The notes beneath the pieces were generated by a model. It saw only the letters and a program-made list of their open reading frames with translations. It did not search any database and had not been told where the DNA came from. DNA of 64,000 nt from an uncultured Porphyromonadaceae bacterium (GTDB taxonomy: Bacteria > Bacteroidota > Bacteroidia > Bacteroidales > Muribaculaceae): the NCBI GenBank assembly GCA_902495245.1, contig CABUWI010000010.1, positions 48,690 to 112,689 on the forward strand, read 5' to 3'. Of the stretch, positions 46,325 to 54,416 are shown piece by piece. A program made the translations under genes and the position numbers. Positions within the stretch are counted from its first letter, which is position 1. Each line of letters opens with the position of its first letter.

Positions 46325-48605
46325 AGGCGAAGCGGACGCCGTGGCGCTGAATGTCGGGACCGTTGTGGGTCAGGCGGCCGACGTAGTAGACGCTGAGAAT
46401 GCGCGCAATGTTGCTGAGGCCGACGTTGAATTCCATGTAGGGTGTGCGGTCAATGCTCCCGGTGGCGGCGTGGGCCGGAAATTGCAGCAGCCAGGGGTTG
46501 CGGGCCGGGTCGTTGCGGCGGCTCAGTGTGCCCCAGGCGGCATGGAAGCCTATGATTTCGCGCAGCTTGAGCCGCTTAATCAGCGGAATGTAGTTGAGCA
46601 AGGCGCCGTTGGCGCTGTAGTTGACATGGAGCTCGGCGTAAGTGTCGTTGACGAACTCCATGGCCTTCATCATCGAGAAGGCGTCGCGCTGATAGAAATA
46701 GCTCAGATTGGTGTTCGGAATCAGCAGTCCGGGAAAGGCGGTGTGATTCCAGACGTGGCCGCCGGCGAGAAGCACGTCGACGTGGCCCCACGCCGAGAGA
46801 TACCAGCGCTTGCTCACCGACAGTTCCGTCTTGTTGACGCCCCAGCGGGTACCGGCCTCTCCGGCGGGGGCAAATGTGTGGGTCAGGCTCATGACGGGGT
46901 TTTCGGTAGTGATCGGAATGCGGCCGTTGACGCTTTGATAATATTTCTCGCCCGGCGCCCAACGCAGCTCAATCGTTGCGCCCGTCTGGGTGAACCGGCT
47001 GAATCGGCGCCCGGTGCCGTCGACGAAGCTGACATAGGGCGACTCTTCCTGCCGGCTGTGGCTGAGGCCCACCTTGACGCTGAACCTTTGTTCTGTCTCC
47101 CATGTGAAGTCGAGTGCCGAGAGGCGGTTGTAGGTCATCAGCTCGTTTTTTGTAAATGTCAGCGAGTTGAACAGGCTGCCCATGCTCGTTTCGTGCTGGC
47201 CGATGCGGTCAACGTCGTAGCTGTGGCTAAGTTTCAGCGAGCGTATCGGAAATTCGAGTTCGTGGTCTTTCTTGCGGTTGAAGCTGTATTCGACCGACGC
47301 GCCGTATTTCCACTTGCGGTCGCGGAAGCCGTAGGCGCCATAGCCGCCGACAAACCAGCGGGGCGACAGGGCCGTCGTGGTGCGTGCGCCCAGACGCAGG
47401 CGCCACCCCTCGAGGTCGTTGAAACTCACCGTAGAGAAAATCGGGCCGATGGCCACGGGGCCGCGCCGCCCTCCGGGCTGGACCCAGTCGGTGATGAGCG
47501 TGGCCAGGGTGCGCTCGGTCCAGTAGAACACCTTGTTGCGTCGCAGGCGCGCCATGAGTCCGCCCATGTCGGAGACGCCGTGCTGAGAGCCGAGCGGGCG
47601 GTAGGAGGCCACGCTTTCGCTAAGGTCGTTGCGTTCGATTACCTCGGTCGGCGCGCTGAACAGGGCGGAGTCTTGCGGCGCGTTGAATGAGTGGGAATTA
47701 TAGACGCTGAGGCGCGAGGCGTAGGCGTCAATGCCGATATATCGCGCCTCGATGATGATTTCGTCGCGCGTCTTCAGTCGCGAGCCGTCGGGTGCGCGGT
47801 CATACTCCTGGCGCAGCAGCATGTCGTTGATGAAGTTGACGTTGGCCTGAGCGGGCATGCGCATCTCGGCGCGGCGGATAAACATGGCCGAGTCGCCCTT
47901 GACCACGTAGATGCGGCCGTTGAAGCTCGGCATCGAGGGGTTGTGGGGCGCGAAAGTGAGCACAATCAGCGAGTCGCCGCGTTCGGCGTCGGCCACGGTG
48001 TCGGTCAGATAGAACTTATAGAAGTCGGTGGCGCGCCGGCCCAGAGGGCTGACGAACTTCTGGCGCAGCAGGGTGATGTCGTCGGTGTCGTAGAGGTCGA
48101 CCGGGCGCATATATTCCTCGAAAATGGTCTGCATCGAACCGGCGTCGGCCAGGAGGTCATCGAGACCGTGGCGATTGCGCAGGCGAACGACCTCGCGCCT
48201 TGTCTGCGGGTCGCGCCGCCAGTAGACGTCGCTCACTTTTTCCTTGACCGACAGGTTCAGCATCGGGCGGCCCGACAACTCCGTCGTGTCGACATATTGG
48301 CTCAGAAAACCCAGCGTGCCGGCCGAGTCGACGGGCGGATTGATGAGGCCGATGTTGATGCGCTCGTAGACGCCGTGGTTGTAATAGGGGTTGTTGAGCC
48401 GCGGGTCGGTCATGTTGCGTCGCGCCATGACCTGCTCGACGAAGTCGACGGCCGGGTTGTTCTTTTTCGAGTATTTCTCTTTTCCGGGGCGCACGGTGAT
48501 TTCGTTGAGCTGCATGTGGCGGTCGCCGCCCTCGGGCGGGGCGGCCGTCAGCGTCGGCAGTGCGAACGCCGCAAGGGCTGAAAGGAAGTATGACCGTATA
48601 TTCAC
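46308..48605 (-). CDS. DUF5686 family outer-membrane protein, GTG start
   Basis: The 765-aa protein has a signal peptide (residues 1-21, reading from the GTG at 48605) and a body typical of the DUF5686 family: KYSKKNNPAVDFVEQVM near the N-terminus, then many amphipathic beta-strands ending in aromatic residues, finishing HGVRFAFTFGF. This suggests an outer-membrane beta-barrel. The family often carries an N-terminal CarboxypepD_reg domain, which is absent or very short here. Function is unknown. It converges with the MATE gene and diverges from the CYTH gene. Confidence 0.8.
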   Translation of the reverse strand: MNIRSYFLSALAAFALPTLTAAPPEGGDRHMQLNEITVRPGKEKYSKKNNPAVDFVEQVMARRNMTDPRLNNPYYNHGVYERINIGLINPPVDSAGTLGFLSQYVDTTELSGRPMLNLSVKEKVSDVYWRRDPQTRREVVRLRNRHGLDDLLADAGSMQTIFEEYMRPVDLYDTDDITLLRQKFVSPLGRRATDFYKFYLTDTVADAERGDSLIVLTFAPHNPSMPSFNGRIYVVKGDSAMFIRRAEMRMPAQANVNFINDMLLRQEYDRAPDGSRLKTRDEIIIEARYIGIDAYASRLSVYNSHSFNAPQDSALFSAPTEVIERNDLSESVASYRPLGSQHGVSDMGGLMARLRRNKVFYWTERTLATLITDWVQPGGRRGPVAIGPIFSTVSFNDLEGWRLRLGARTTTALSPRWFVGGYGAYGFRDRKWKYGASVEYSFNRKKDHELEFPIRSLKLSHSYDVDRIGQHETSMGSLFNSLTFTKNELMTYNRLSALDFTWETEQRFSVKVGLSHSRQEESPYVSFVDGTGRRFSRFTQTGATIELRWAPGEKYYQSVNGRIPITTENPVMSLTHTFAPAGEAGTRWGVNKTELSVSKRWYLSAWGHVDVLLAGGHVWNHTAFPGLLIPNTNLSYFYQRDAFSMMKAMEFVNDTYAELHVNYSANGALLNYIPLIKRLKLREIIGFHAAWGTLSRRNDPARNPWLLQFPAHAATGSIDRTPYMEFNVGLSNIARILSVYYVGRLTHNGPDIQRHGVRFAFTFGF

Positions 48606-48672
48606 TATTGAATAACGCCTCGTAAATGATAAATATTTCGACCCGGATTGAGGCCGACAATTAAATTATTGT

Positions 48673-48680
48673 TAACTTTG
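48673..48680 (+). promoter_or_regulatory. -7 box of the CYTH gene (TAACTTTG)
   Basis: An exact TAnnTTTG match lies 37 nt before the ATG at 48718. A TTG at 48648-48650 is 22 bp upstream, slightly wider than ideal. Confidence 0.65.
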
Positions 48681-48717
48681 AGTCGTAAAATCGAGATATA
48701 AGAGTTTGTTTAATAAT

Positions 48718-49182
48718 ATGGCTATTGAAATAGAACGCAAATTTCTTGTCGATGACCTCGGCGCAGCATTGGCGGGGGCGGTGGCTCGAGAACGCATAGC
48801 CCAGGGCTATCTGAGCGCCGACCCTGACGCAACGGTGAGGGTGCGGATTCGCGGCGAGCGCGGATTTCTGACGGTGAAGTCGCGCAATCGCGGGGCTGAG
48901 CGCGGCGAGTGGGAATATGAAATTCCGGAGGCCGATGCCCGCGAGCTGCTGGCGCTTTCGCGCACGCCGATTGTTGACAAGGTGCGCCATCAGGTGCCCT
49001 TCGGCGGCCTCGTGTGGGAGGTCGACGTGTTTTCCCGTCCGGCGGGACTTGTGCTGGCCGAGGTTGAATTGCCCCGGGCCGATGTGAGGCTTACGCTGCC
49101 CGACTGGGTCGGGCGCGAGGTAACGTCCGACCCGCGCTACTTCAACTCCAATCTGGCGCTCAGTCAATCGGCTGAAATTTGA
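48718..49182 (+). CDS. CYTH domain-containing protein (triphosphate tunnel enzyme)
   Basis: The 154-aa protein begins with the family signature IEIERKFLV (ExExK, with Glu4, Glu6 and Lys8). Charged strands such as ATVRVRIRGERGFLTVKSR line the triphosphate-binding tunnel. Members hydrolyse inorganic triphosphate or thiamine triphosphate; some are adenylate cyclases. The short form here is most likely a triphosphatase (inference). Its 3' end overlaps the convergent head-GIN gene by 23 nt. Confidence 0.88.
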   Translation: MAIEIERKFLVDDLGAALAGAVARERIAQGYLSADPDATVRVRIRGERGFLTVKSRNRGAERGEWEYEIPEADARELLALSRTPIVDKVRHQVPFGGLVWEVDVFSRPAGLVLAEVELPRADVRLTLPDWVGREVTSDPRYFNSNLALSQSAEI

Positions 49183-49879
49183 TGCCGAGCGCCATCTTCT
49201 TGTTCACGTCGGGCGCGCCGCGCGAGTAGACGGTGCCCGAGCCCGAACCGGAGATTTTCAGTTTTTCGGTGGCGTGCACGCCGACCGCGCCGGTGCCGGC
49301 CATGCGCACGCTTGCGTCGCGACACTCAAGGCCGTCGGCCTCGATGGTGCCCACGCCTGCAAGCCGGTAGGCGGCCTTGTCTGCGCGGCCGTTCAGAACC
49401 ATGATGCCACGGCCGGTGAAGAGCGTGGCCTTCAGCTTTTCGGCATTGATGCCGCGAATGCTCAGACGGCCGTTGCCCATGAGCCGCGCCTCGAATTGGG
49501 GCACGTCGGCCGCCGTGAGCACGCGCAGGGTGCTGTCGCCTTCGTTTTCAACCTTGGTCAGGTAGTTGGTGTAGACCCTTACGCGCGGCAGGTCGGAGGG
49601 GAGCGGCTTTAACCCCGTGCGGATATCGTCGGGCGCTACGAGCTGCAGGCGCAGTTTGTCGCCGTTTGATTTGGCTTCGACCCACGAGATGCGGGCGGCG
49701 TCGGGCGACTCGACAACGAGCATGCCCACTGAGTCGGGACAGTGGACGCAATCAACATTGAGCGGACCGACAACCTTGAGCTGCTGGAAGCGGTCTATTT
49801 TGAGCACGGCGGTTTCGGCTTTCAGACCGAAGACCATGCCGCCGAGGGTCAGGAGCAGCAGTGCCGTCAGTTTACGCAT
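49160..49879 (-). CDS. Head GIN domain (DUF2807) secreted protein
   Basis: The 239-aa protein has a signal peptide (MRKLTALLLLTLGGMVFGLKA) and a repetitive beta-helix-like body (VEAKSNGDKLRLQL, NGRLSIRGINAEKLKATLF, AGTGAVGVHATEKLKISGSGSGTV) as in the putative autotransporter adhesin head GIN family. It is probably exported to the periplasm or surface; function is unknown. The ATG at 49879 overlaps dus by 8 nt. ATG at 49888 and TTG at 49894 are alternatives. Confidence 0.8.
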   Translation of the reverse strand: MRKLTALLLLTLGGMVFGLKAETAVLKIDRFQQLKVVGPLNVDCVHCPDSVGMLVVESPDAARISWVEAKSNGDKLRLQLVAPDDIRTGLKPLPSDLPRVRVYTNYLTKVENEGDSTLRVLTAADVPQFEARLMGNGRLSIRGINAEKLKATLFTGRGIMVLNGRADKAAYRLAGVGTIEADGLECRDASVRMAGTGAVGVHATEKLKISGSGSGTVYSRGAPDVNKKMALGIKFQPID

Positions 49880-50834
49880 AATATTCATTTTCAATTTGGT
49901 CTATTAGAGTCAACAGTGTTTCGGGGTCGGGCGTCTGCAGGAGTTTGATGCGGGTTGGCTTGAAGTTTGCGATGCCCTTGAACAGAGGGGTAACGGCCAG
50001 ATGGCGGCGAATGTGCAGAATGCCGCGCACGGGGTCGATGCGCTCAACGCTTTCGCGAATCTGCCGGCGTAGGTAGTCGAACTGACGGTGCGGGTCGACG
50101 GGTCCGTTGCCCTTAAGCTCGCTGAAAATCCAGGGGGCGCCGATTGCCGCGCGGCCAACCATGACGCCGTCGACGCCATATGTCGCGAAGGCGCGGTCGA
50201 CATCGGCGGCCGAACAGATGTCGCCGTTGCCGATGAGCGGAATGTGGAGGCGCGGGTTCTCCCTGACGCGGGCAATCATCTCCCAATCGGCCGTGCCGGT
50301 GTACATCTGCGAGCGCGTGCGTCCGTGGACGGTCAGCGCTGCGATTCCGCAGTCCTGCAGCTGTTCGGCCAGTTCGACGATGATTTTGTTCTCGTGGTCC
50401 CAGCCTAGACGGGTCTTCACCGTAACGGGCAGCTTGACGGCATCTACCACGGCGCGGGTGATGGCCAGCATCTTCGGCACGTCGCGCAGCAGCCCCGCGC
50501 CGGCGCCTTTGCCTGCCACCTTCTTGACGGGGCAGCCGAAGTTGATGTCTATGATGTCGGGTTGCGCCTCTTCGACAATGCGCGCGGCCTCGACCATCAC
50601 GTCGGGCTCGCGTCCATATATCTGAATGGCCACAGGTCGCTCGGCCGGATTTATGCGCAGTTTGCGCGTGGTCGACGCGATGTTGCGAATCAAGGCGTCG
50701 GCGCTGACAAACTCGGTGTAGACCATGTCGGCGCCACACTCTTTGGCTATCAGGCGGAACGACTCGTCGGTAACGTCTTCCATCGGGGCGAGCATTACGG
50801 GGCGCGGCCCGAGATTCACGGTGCCTATTGTCAT
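49872..50834 (-). CDS. dusB: tRNA-dihydrouridine synthase
   Basis: The 320-aa flavin enzyme reduces uridine to dihydrouridine in tRNA D-loops. The catalytic Cys101 is in DINFGCPVKKVAGKGAGAGLL, the N-terminus VMLAPMEDVTDESFR is typical, and KTRLGWDHENK and VHGRTRSQMYTG are FMN and substrate segments. The ATG at 50834 is shared with the murI stop codon (TAATG), so translation is coupled. A longer reading frame upstream is only shadow over murI. Assignment to DusB rather than another Dus is by overall similarity. Confidence 0.92.
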   Translation of the reverse strand: MTIGTVNLGPRPVMLAPMEDVTDESFRLIAKECGADMVYTEFVSADALIRNIASTTRKLRINPAERPVAIQIYGREPDVMVEAARIVEEAQPDIIDINFGCPVKKVAGKGAGAGLLRDVPKMLAITRAVVDAVKLPVTVKTRLGWDHENKIIVELAEQLQDCGIAALTVHGRTRSQMYTGTADWEMIARVRENPRLHIPLIGNGDICSAADVDRAFATYGVDGVMVGRAAIGAPWIFSELKGNGPVDPHRQFDYLRRQIRESVERIDPVRGILHIRRHLAVTPLFKGIANFKPTRIKLLQTPDPETLLTLIDQIENEYYA

Positions 50835-51673
50835 TAGAGAGTGATGGTTTGAGCGGTGATAGGCTGGGAGAGGAACACGGAGCCCGTCTCGGAGAACTTT
50901 TCGCCGCTTTCGGTGGTGAGATAGCGCACGGTGCCTCCGCGGGTGATGCGGCGCGCCATGTCGTCGTGGCGTTCGAGATAGTCGCGCAGGGAGCGGGCCA
51001 CGATGTCGCCCTGCGTGATGATGTTCACGTCCTGCGGCATGTACTGTCTGATTTTGCCGAGCAGCAGCGGGAAGTGGGTACACCCCAGCAGCGTCGTGTC
51101 GATGAGCGGGTCGCGCTCAAGCAGCCGGTCAATGTATTGCCTGACAAAGTAGTCGGCGCCCGGCGAGTCGTATTCGCGGTTCTCGACCAACGGAACCCAC
51201 ATGGGGCACTCCTGGCCGGTGGTCTTGAACTCGGGGTATAGCTTGGCAATCTCCATTTCGTAGCTGCGCGAGCGGATTGTGCCCGGAGTGCCGAAGATGC
51301 CGATGTGGCCCGTGCGGGTGTAGCTGCCGATGGCCTCGACGGTGGGGCGGATAACGCCGAGCACCCTGCGGTTTGGCGCCAGATGGGGCAGATCGAGCTG
51401 CTGAATGGAGCGGAGCGCCTTGGCCGATGCCGTGTTGCAGCCCAGAATCACCAGCTGGCAGCCCAGTTCGAACAGACGGCTGACGGCTTCGAGCGTAAAC
51501 TTATAGACCACCTCGAACGACCGCGTGCCATAGGGCGCGCGGGCGTTGTCGCCGAGATAGAGATAGTCGGGTTCGGGCATTAGGCGCCTGATGCCGTCGA
51601 GAATGGTCAGACCGCCGTAGCCGCTGTCGAATACGCCTATCGGCCCGGGGGTTTTTGAGTCGGACAGTATCAA
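50834..51673 (-). CDS. murI: Glutamate racemase, TTG start
   Basis: MurI (279 aa) makes D-glutamate for peptidoglycan. It has the start GVFDSGYGGLTIL (Asp16, Ser17) and both catalytic cysteines, Cys79 in ILGCNTASAKA and Cys198 in LLGCTHFPLL. The start codon appears to be TTG at 51673, overlapping the mscL stop codon (TTGA); no in-frame ATG precedes the conserved N-terminus. It belongs to the run mscL-murI-dus-head-GIN. Confidence 0.94.
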   Translation of the reverse strand: MILSDSKTPGPIGVFDSGYGGLTILDGIRRLMPEPDYLYLGDNARAPYGTRSFEVVYKFTLEAVSRLFELGCQLVILGCNTASAKALRSIQQLDLPHLAPNRRVLGVIRPTVEAIGSYTRTGHIGIFGTPGTIRSRSYEMEIAKLYPEFKTTGQECPMWVPLVENREYDSPGADYFVRQYIDRLLERDPLIDTTLLGCTHFPLLLGKIRQYMPQDVNIITQGDIVARSLRDYLERHDDMARRITRGGTVRYLTTESGEKFSETGSVFLSQPITAQTITL

Positions 51674-52095
51674 TTTTTGTTTTTGAGCAGGTCGCGGATT
51701 TCGGTGAGCAGTTCTTCTTCCTTGCTCGGTGCGGGGGGAGCTGCCGGGGTTTCGGCTTCCTGTTTCTTGAACTTCACGATGACTTTCAGTGCCATGAAGA
51801 TGGAGAAGGCGATGATGAGGAAGTCAACGATGTTTTGAATGAACATGCCGTAGTTCAGCGTAACGGCCTCCTTAATCACCTCTTGCGTGGCGGGGTCGAG
51901 CACGGCCTCGTGGAGAGTGGCCTTGAGTTCGGTGAAGTTGATGCCGCCGGTGGCGAGGCCTACGACGGGCATGATGATGTCATTGACCAGCGAGCTGACA
52001 ATCTTGCCGAAAGCGCCGCCGATGATTACGCCGACAGCCATGTCGACGATGTTGCCTTTCATTGCAAAGGCCTTGAAATCTGCTAAAAAGCCCAT
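51670..52095 (-). CDS. mscL: Large-conductance mechanosensitive channel
   Basis: MscL (141 aa) opens under membrane tension to release solutes during hypo-osmotic shock. The signature KAFAMKGNIVDMAVGVIIGGAFGKIVSSLVNDIIMPVVGL is at residues 8-48. A second transmembrane segment (IVDFLIIAFSIFMALKVIV) and a charged C-terminal helix follow. It overlaps murI by 4 nt. A TTAA array stands directly 5' of the start. Confidence 0.96.
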   Translation of the reverse strand: MGFLADFKAFAMKGNIVDMAVGVIIGGAFGKIVSSLVNDIIMPVVGLATGGINFTELKATLHEAVLDPATQEVIKEAVTLNYGMFIQNIVDFLIIAFSIFMALKVIVKFKKQEAETPAAPPAPSKEEELLTEIRDLLKNKN

Positions 52096-52100
52096 GTTGT

Positions 52101-52133
52101 GAATTAAGAATTAAGAATTAAAAATTAAGAATT
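52101..52133. repeat. TTAA heptamer array 5' of mscL
   Basis: Nearly five units of GAATTAA or AAATTAA on the + strand, which is TTAATTC on the coding strand of mscL. It begins 5 nt from the mscL ATG and fills the gap between serB and mscL. Confidence 0.8.
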
Positions 52134-52158
52134 TATGGTTGAGGAGGGAAATTATGAA

Positions 52159-53403
52159 TTAGTTTTTGATTTCCATGAAGCTGTCTTTGAAGCCGAGGAA
52201 GTAGAGCACGCCGTCGAGGCCGATGGTCGAGAGGCTCTGTTCGGCGGTCTGTTTCACTTTTGGCTTGGCGTGGAAAGCGATGCCGAGACCGGCCGTGGCG
52301 AGCATCGGGAGGTCGTTGGCGCCGTCGCCCACGGCGATTGTCTGTGCGATGTTGACGTTCTCGACCTGGGCCAGCAGGCGCAGCAGCTCGGCCTTGCGTC
52401 GGCCGTCGACGACTTCGCCGACATAGCGTCCGGTGAGCTTGCCGTCGGCGTCGACCTCAAGCTCGTTGGCATAGACGTAGTCGAAGCCGTATTTGCGGCG
52501 CAGATAGTCGCCGAAGTAGGTGAATCCGCCCGAAAGAATGGCTGTTTTATAGCCGGCACGCTTGAGCACTGTCATCATGCGCTCCAGCCCTTCGGTGATG
52601 GGAAGATGTTCGGCGATATCCTGCATGACGCTCACGTCAAGCCCCTTGAGCAGGGCCACGCGCTCGGTGAAACTCTCGATGAAGTCGATTTCGCCGCGCA
52701 TGGCGCGCTCGGTGATGGCCTTGACCTTGTCGCCGACGCCGGCGCGCATGGCCAGTTCGTCGATAACCTCCGTCTCGATGAGGGTGGAGTCCATGTCGAA
52801 GCAGATCAGGCGGCGCGTGCGGCGAAAGACGTTGTCTTCCTGAAATGAGATGTCGACGTCGTTGCTCGACGCAATCTCCAGAAAGCGGCGCGAAAGACTG
52901 CTGCGGTCGGCGGGGTTGCCGCGGACGGCCATTTCGATGCAGGTCTTGCTGTGGGTGCTCTCGGCGTCGCTGAGCGAGATGCGGCCCGTGAGTCGCTTGA
53001 TATTTTCGATGTTCAGCCCCTCGGCGGCCACTTCGGCCGTGAGTCTGGCAATATGGTCGGCGGTAACGCGGCGGCCGAGCATGGTGATGATCCAGCGGGC
53101 CTTGCCCTGCATCTTCACCCACGCCTCGTAGTCGTTGATGTCGGTTGGCGTGAAGCGCACAATCAAGTTCAGCTGAGCCGTCTTGAAAAGCAGTTCCTTG
53201 AGAATGTTGCCCGACGACTCGGCGTCGGTCTTGATTAGAATGCCCAGAGAGAGATAGTGGTGGATAGTGCTCTGGCCGATGTCGAGAATCTGGGCGTTGT
53301 GGCGGCCCAGAATGCCGGTAACGGCCGATGTAACGCCCGGACGGTCAACGCCCGTAACGTTTATGAGAATCAGTTCGGTGTTGCTTGAGTTTTGGCTATT
53401 CAT
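52159..53403 (-). CDS. serB: Phosphoserine phosphatase with N-terminal ACT domains
   Basis: SerB (414 aa) removes phosphate from phosphoserine in the last step of serine synthesis. The N-terminal 180 residues contain two ACT-like regions (TELILINVTGVDRPGVTSAVTG and RRVTADHIARLTAEVAAEGLNIENIKRL). The HAD domain has CFDMDSTLIETEVIDELA (Asp203, Asp205) and GDGANDLPML. The ATG at 53403 is preferred over an upstream extension because it overlaps the nagK-like gene by only 8 nt and gives the normal ACT start. Confidence 0.95.
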   Translation of the reverse strand: MNSQNSSNTELILINVTGVDRPGVTSAVTGILGRHNAQILDIGQSTIHHYLSLGILIKTDAESSGNILKELLFKTAQLNLIVRFTPTDINDYEAWVKMQGKARWIITMLGRRVTADHIARLTAEVAAEGLNIENIKRLTGRISLSDAESTHSKTCIEMAVRGNPADRSSLSRRFLEIASSNDVDISFQEDNVFRRTRRLICFDMDSTLIETEVIDELAMRAGVGDKVKAITERAMRGEIDFIESFTERVALLKGLDVSVMQDIAEHLPITEGLERMMTVLKRAGYKTAILSGGFTYFGDYLRRKYGFDYVYANELEVDADGKLTGRYVGEVVDGRRKAELLRLLAQVENVNIAQTIAVGDGANDLPMLATAGLGIAFHAKPKVKQTAEQSLSTIGLDGVLYFLGFKDSFMEIKN

Positions 53404-54199
53404 GGCTGTGGTATTCGATGAGGCCCTGCATGGGGCGAGGTTCAATTTTGTCGATTACAAAGCGGGCGCGGGCGGCGGCTTCGCGCAACTCGGGCTCAAG
53501 GGCGGCGGCCACACCGCCGGTGAGGCTCAGGCGTCGCGAGTCGGCAGCATACCAGGCGCTTAATGCGCCGAAAAAGGCGTCGAACTCTTCGGCAATCATG
53601 TCGGCCAGCTCCCCGCGGCGCCCGACGATGAACGGCACCAGCGAGCCGAGAAAACGGTTGGCGGCCGGTCGGCGATAGACGGCGTCGAGCACCTGGGCGT
53701 AGTCCATGGCGAGATATTCTTCAAGCTCGCGGCGCAGACGCCCCGTGCGGTACACCAGGCGCAGCAGGCGGCGCCCCAGTGCGGCTCCGCTGCCTTCGTC
53801 GCCGAGAATGAAGCCGAGCGGGGGCATGTTTGCCGTGAGCCGGCGGCCGTCGTAGGCGGCCGAGTTGCTGCCCGTGCCGAGAATAGCGGCGAGGCCGGAG
53901 CGGCGGCCGAGCAGGCCGCGGGCGGCGCCGAGCATGTCGGAGGCCACTTCGACGCGGGGTGCGCGCGGCAGGGCGTCGCTGACCTTGCGGCAGACGGATT
54001 CGGCGGCGCAGCCGGCGCCGTAGTAATAGATAGCGTCGGGGCGCAAGTCGCCGAGCGCGGCCTCAAAGGCTGCGCGCAACTCGTCGGCGCAGAGCATCAG
54101 GGCGTTGAGCCCGGGCGTCTCGAAGGTTGAGACGCCGCCCTGCGCGTTGACCGCGCACCATTCGATTTTGGTGCTTCCGGCGTCGGCAATCACTATCAT
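53396..54199 (-). CDS. N-acetylglucosamine kinase-like protein (BadF/BadG ATPase family)
   Basis: The 267-aa sugar-kinase-fold protein starts with the phosphate-1 loop IVIADAGSTKIEWCAV, and GFILGDEGSGAALGRRLL is a second ATP-site segment. The closest family by length and motifs is the BadF/BcrA ATPase group, whose short members phosphorylate N-acetylglucosamine. Amino-sugar recycling would fit a gut commensal. It overlaps serB by 8 nt, and its own -7 box abuts the ATG. Confidence 0.82.
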   Translation of the reverse strand: MIVIADAGSTKIEWCAVNAQGGVSTFETPGLNALMLCADELRAAFEAALGDLRPDAIYYYGAGCAAESVCRKVSDALPRAPRVEVASDMLGAARGLLGRRSGLAAILGTGSNSAAYDGRRLTANMPPLGFILGDEGSGAALGRRLLRLVYRTGRLRRELEEYLAMDYAQVLDAVYRRPAANRFLGSLVPFIVGRRGELADMIAEEFDAFFGALSAWYAADSRRLSLTGGVAAALEPELREAAARARFVIDKIEPRPMQGLIEYHSHE

Positions 54200-54203
54200 A
54201 TCG

Positions 54204-54211
54204 CAAAGTTA
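54204..54211 (-). promoter_or_regulatory. -7 box (TAACTTTG) abutting the nagK-like start codon
   Basis: On the minus strand TAACTTTG ends only 4 nt before the ATG at 54199, so the mRNA should be leaderless. The -33 region is occupied by a TTAA heptamer array and no clear TTG is seen. Confidence 0.75.
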
Positions 54212-54218
54212 CGAAAAA

Positions 54219-54246
54219 ATTAAGAATTAAAAATTAAGAATTAAGG
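54219..54246. repeat. TTAA heptamer array 5' of the nagK-like gene
   Basis: About four units of GAATTAA or AAATTAA on the + strand. It covers the -33 zone of the minus-strand promoter at 54204-54211. Confidence 0.75.
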
Positions 54247-54303
54247 ATTTTTTCGCGCTTGCGCGCTCAACACGGTTGGGGGTTGGTCGGGTAAATAAAT
54301 AGT

Positions 54304-54332
54304 CGAGGAGCAGCTGTCGCAGTTGCTCCTCG
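54304..54332 (-). terminator. Terminator of the GH95-GH2 operon
   Basis: A 13-bp stem with one G-U pair, 54304-54316 with 54320-54332, and a 3-nt loop. On the minus strand it is followed by the T-rich CTATTTATTTA and lies about 85 nt beyond the GH2 stop codon. Confidence 0.75.
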
Positions 54333-54416
54333 CCAAATAATAAACCAATCATTATCACATTCTGCCTATTAAACACGCGGCAGAGCGGATTGGTTCGGTC
54401 GGTTCGCTAATTTTTT

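Noticed and set aside
50835..51083. N-terminal extension of the dus gene by 83 codons
   Set aside because: The extension overlaps murI, has shadow-like composition and lies outside the conserved Dus N-terminus; the ATG at 50834 overlaps the murI stop exactly.
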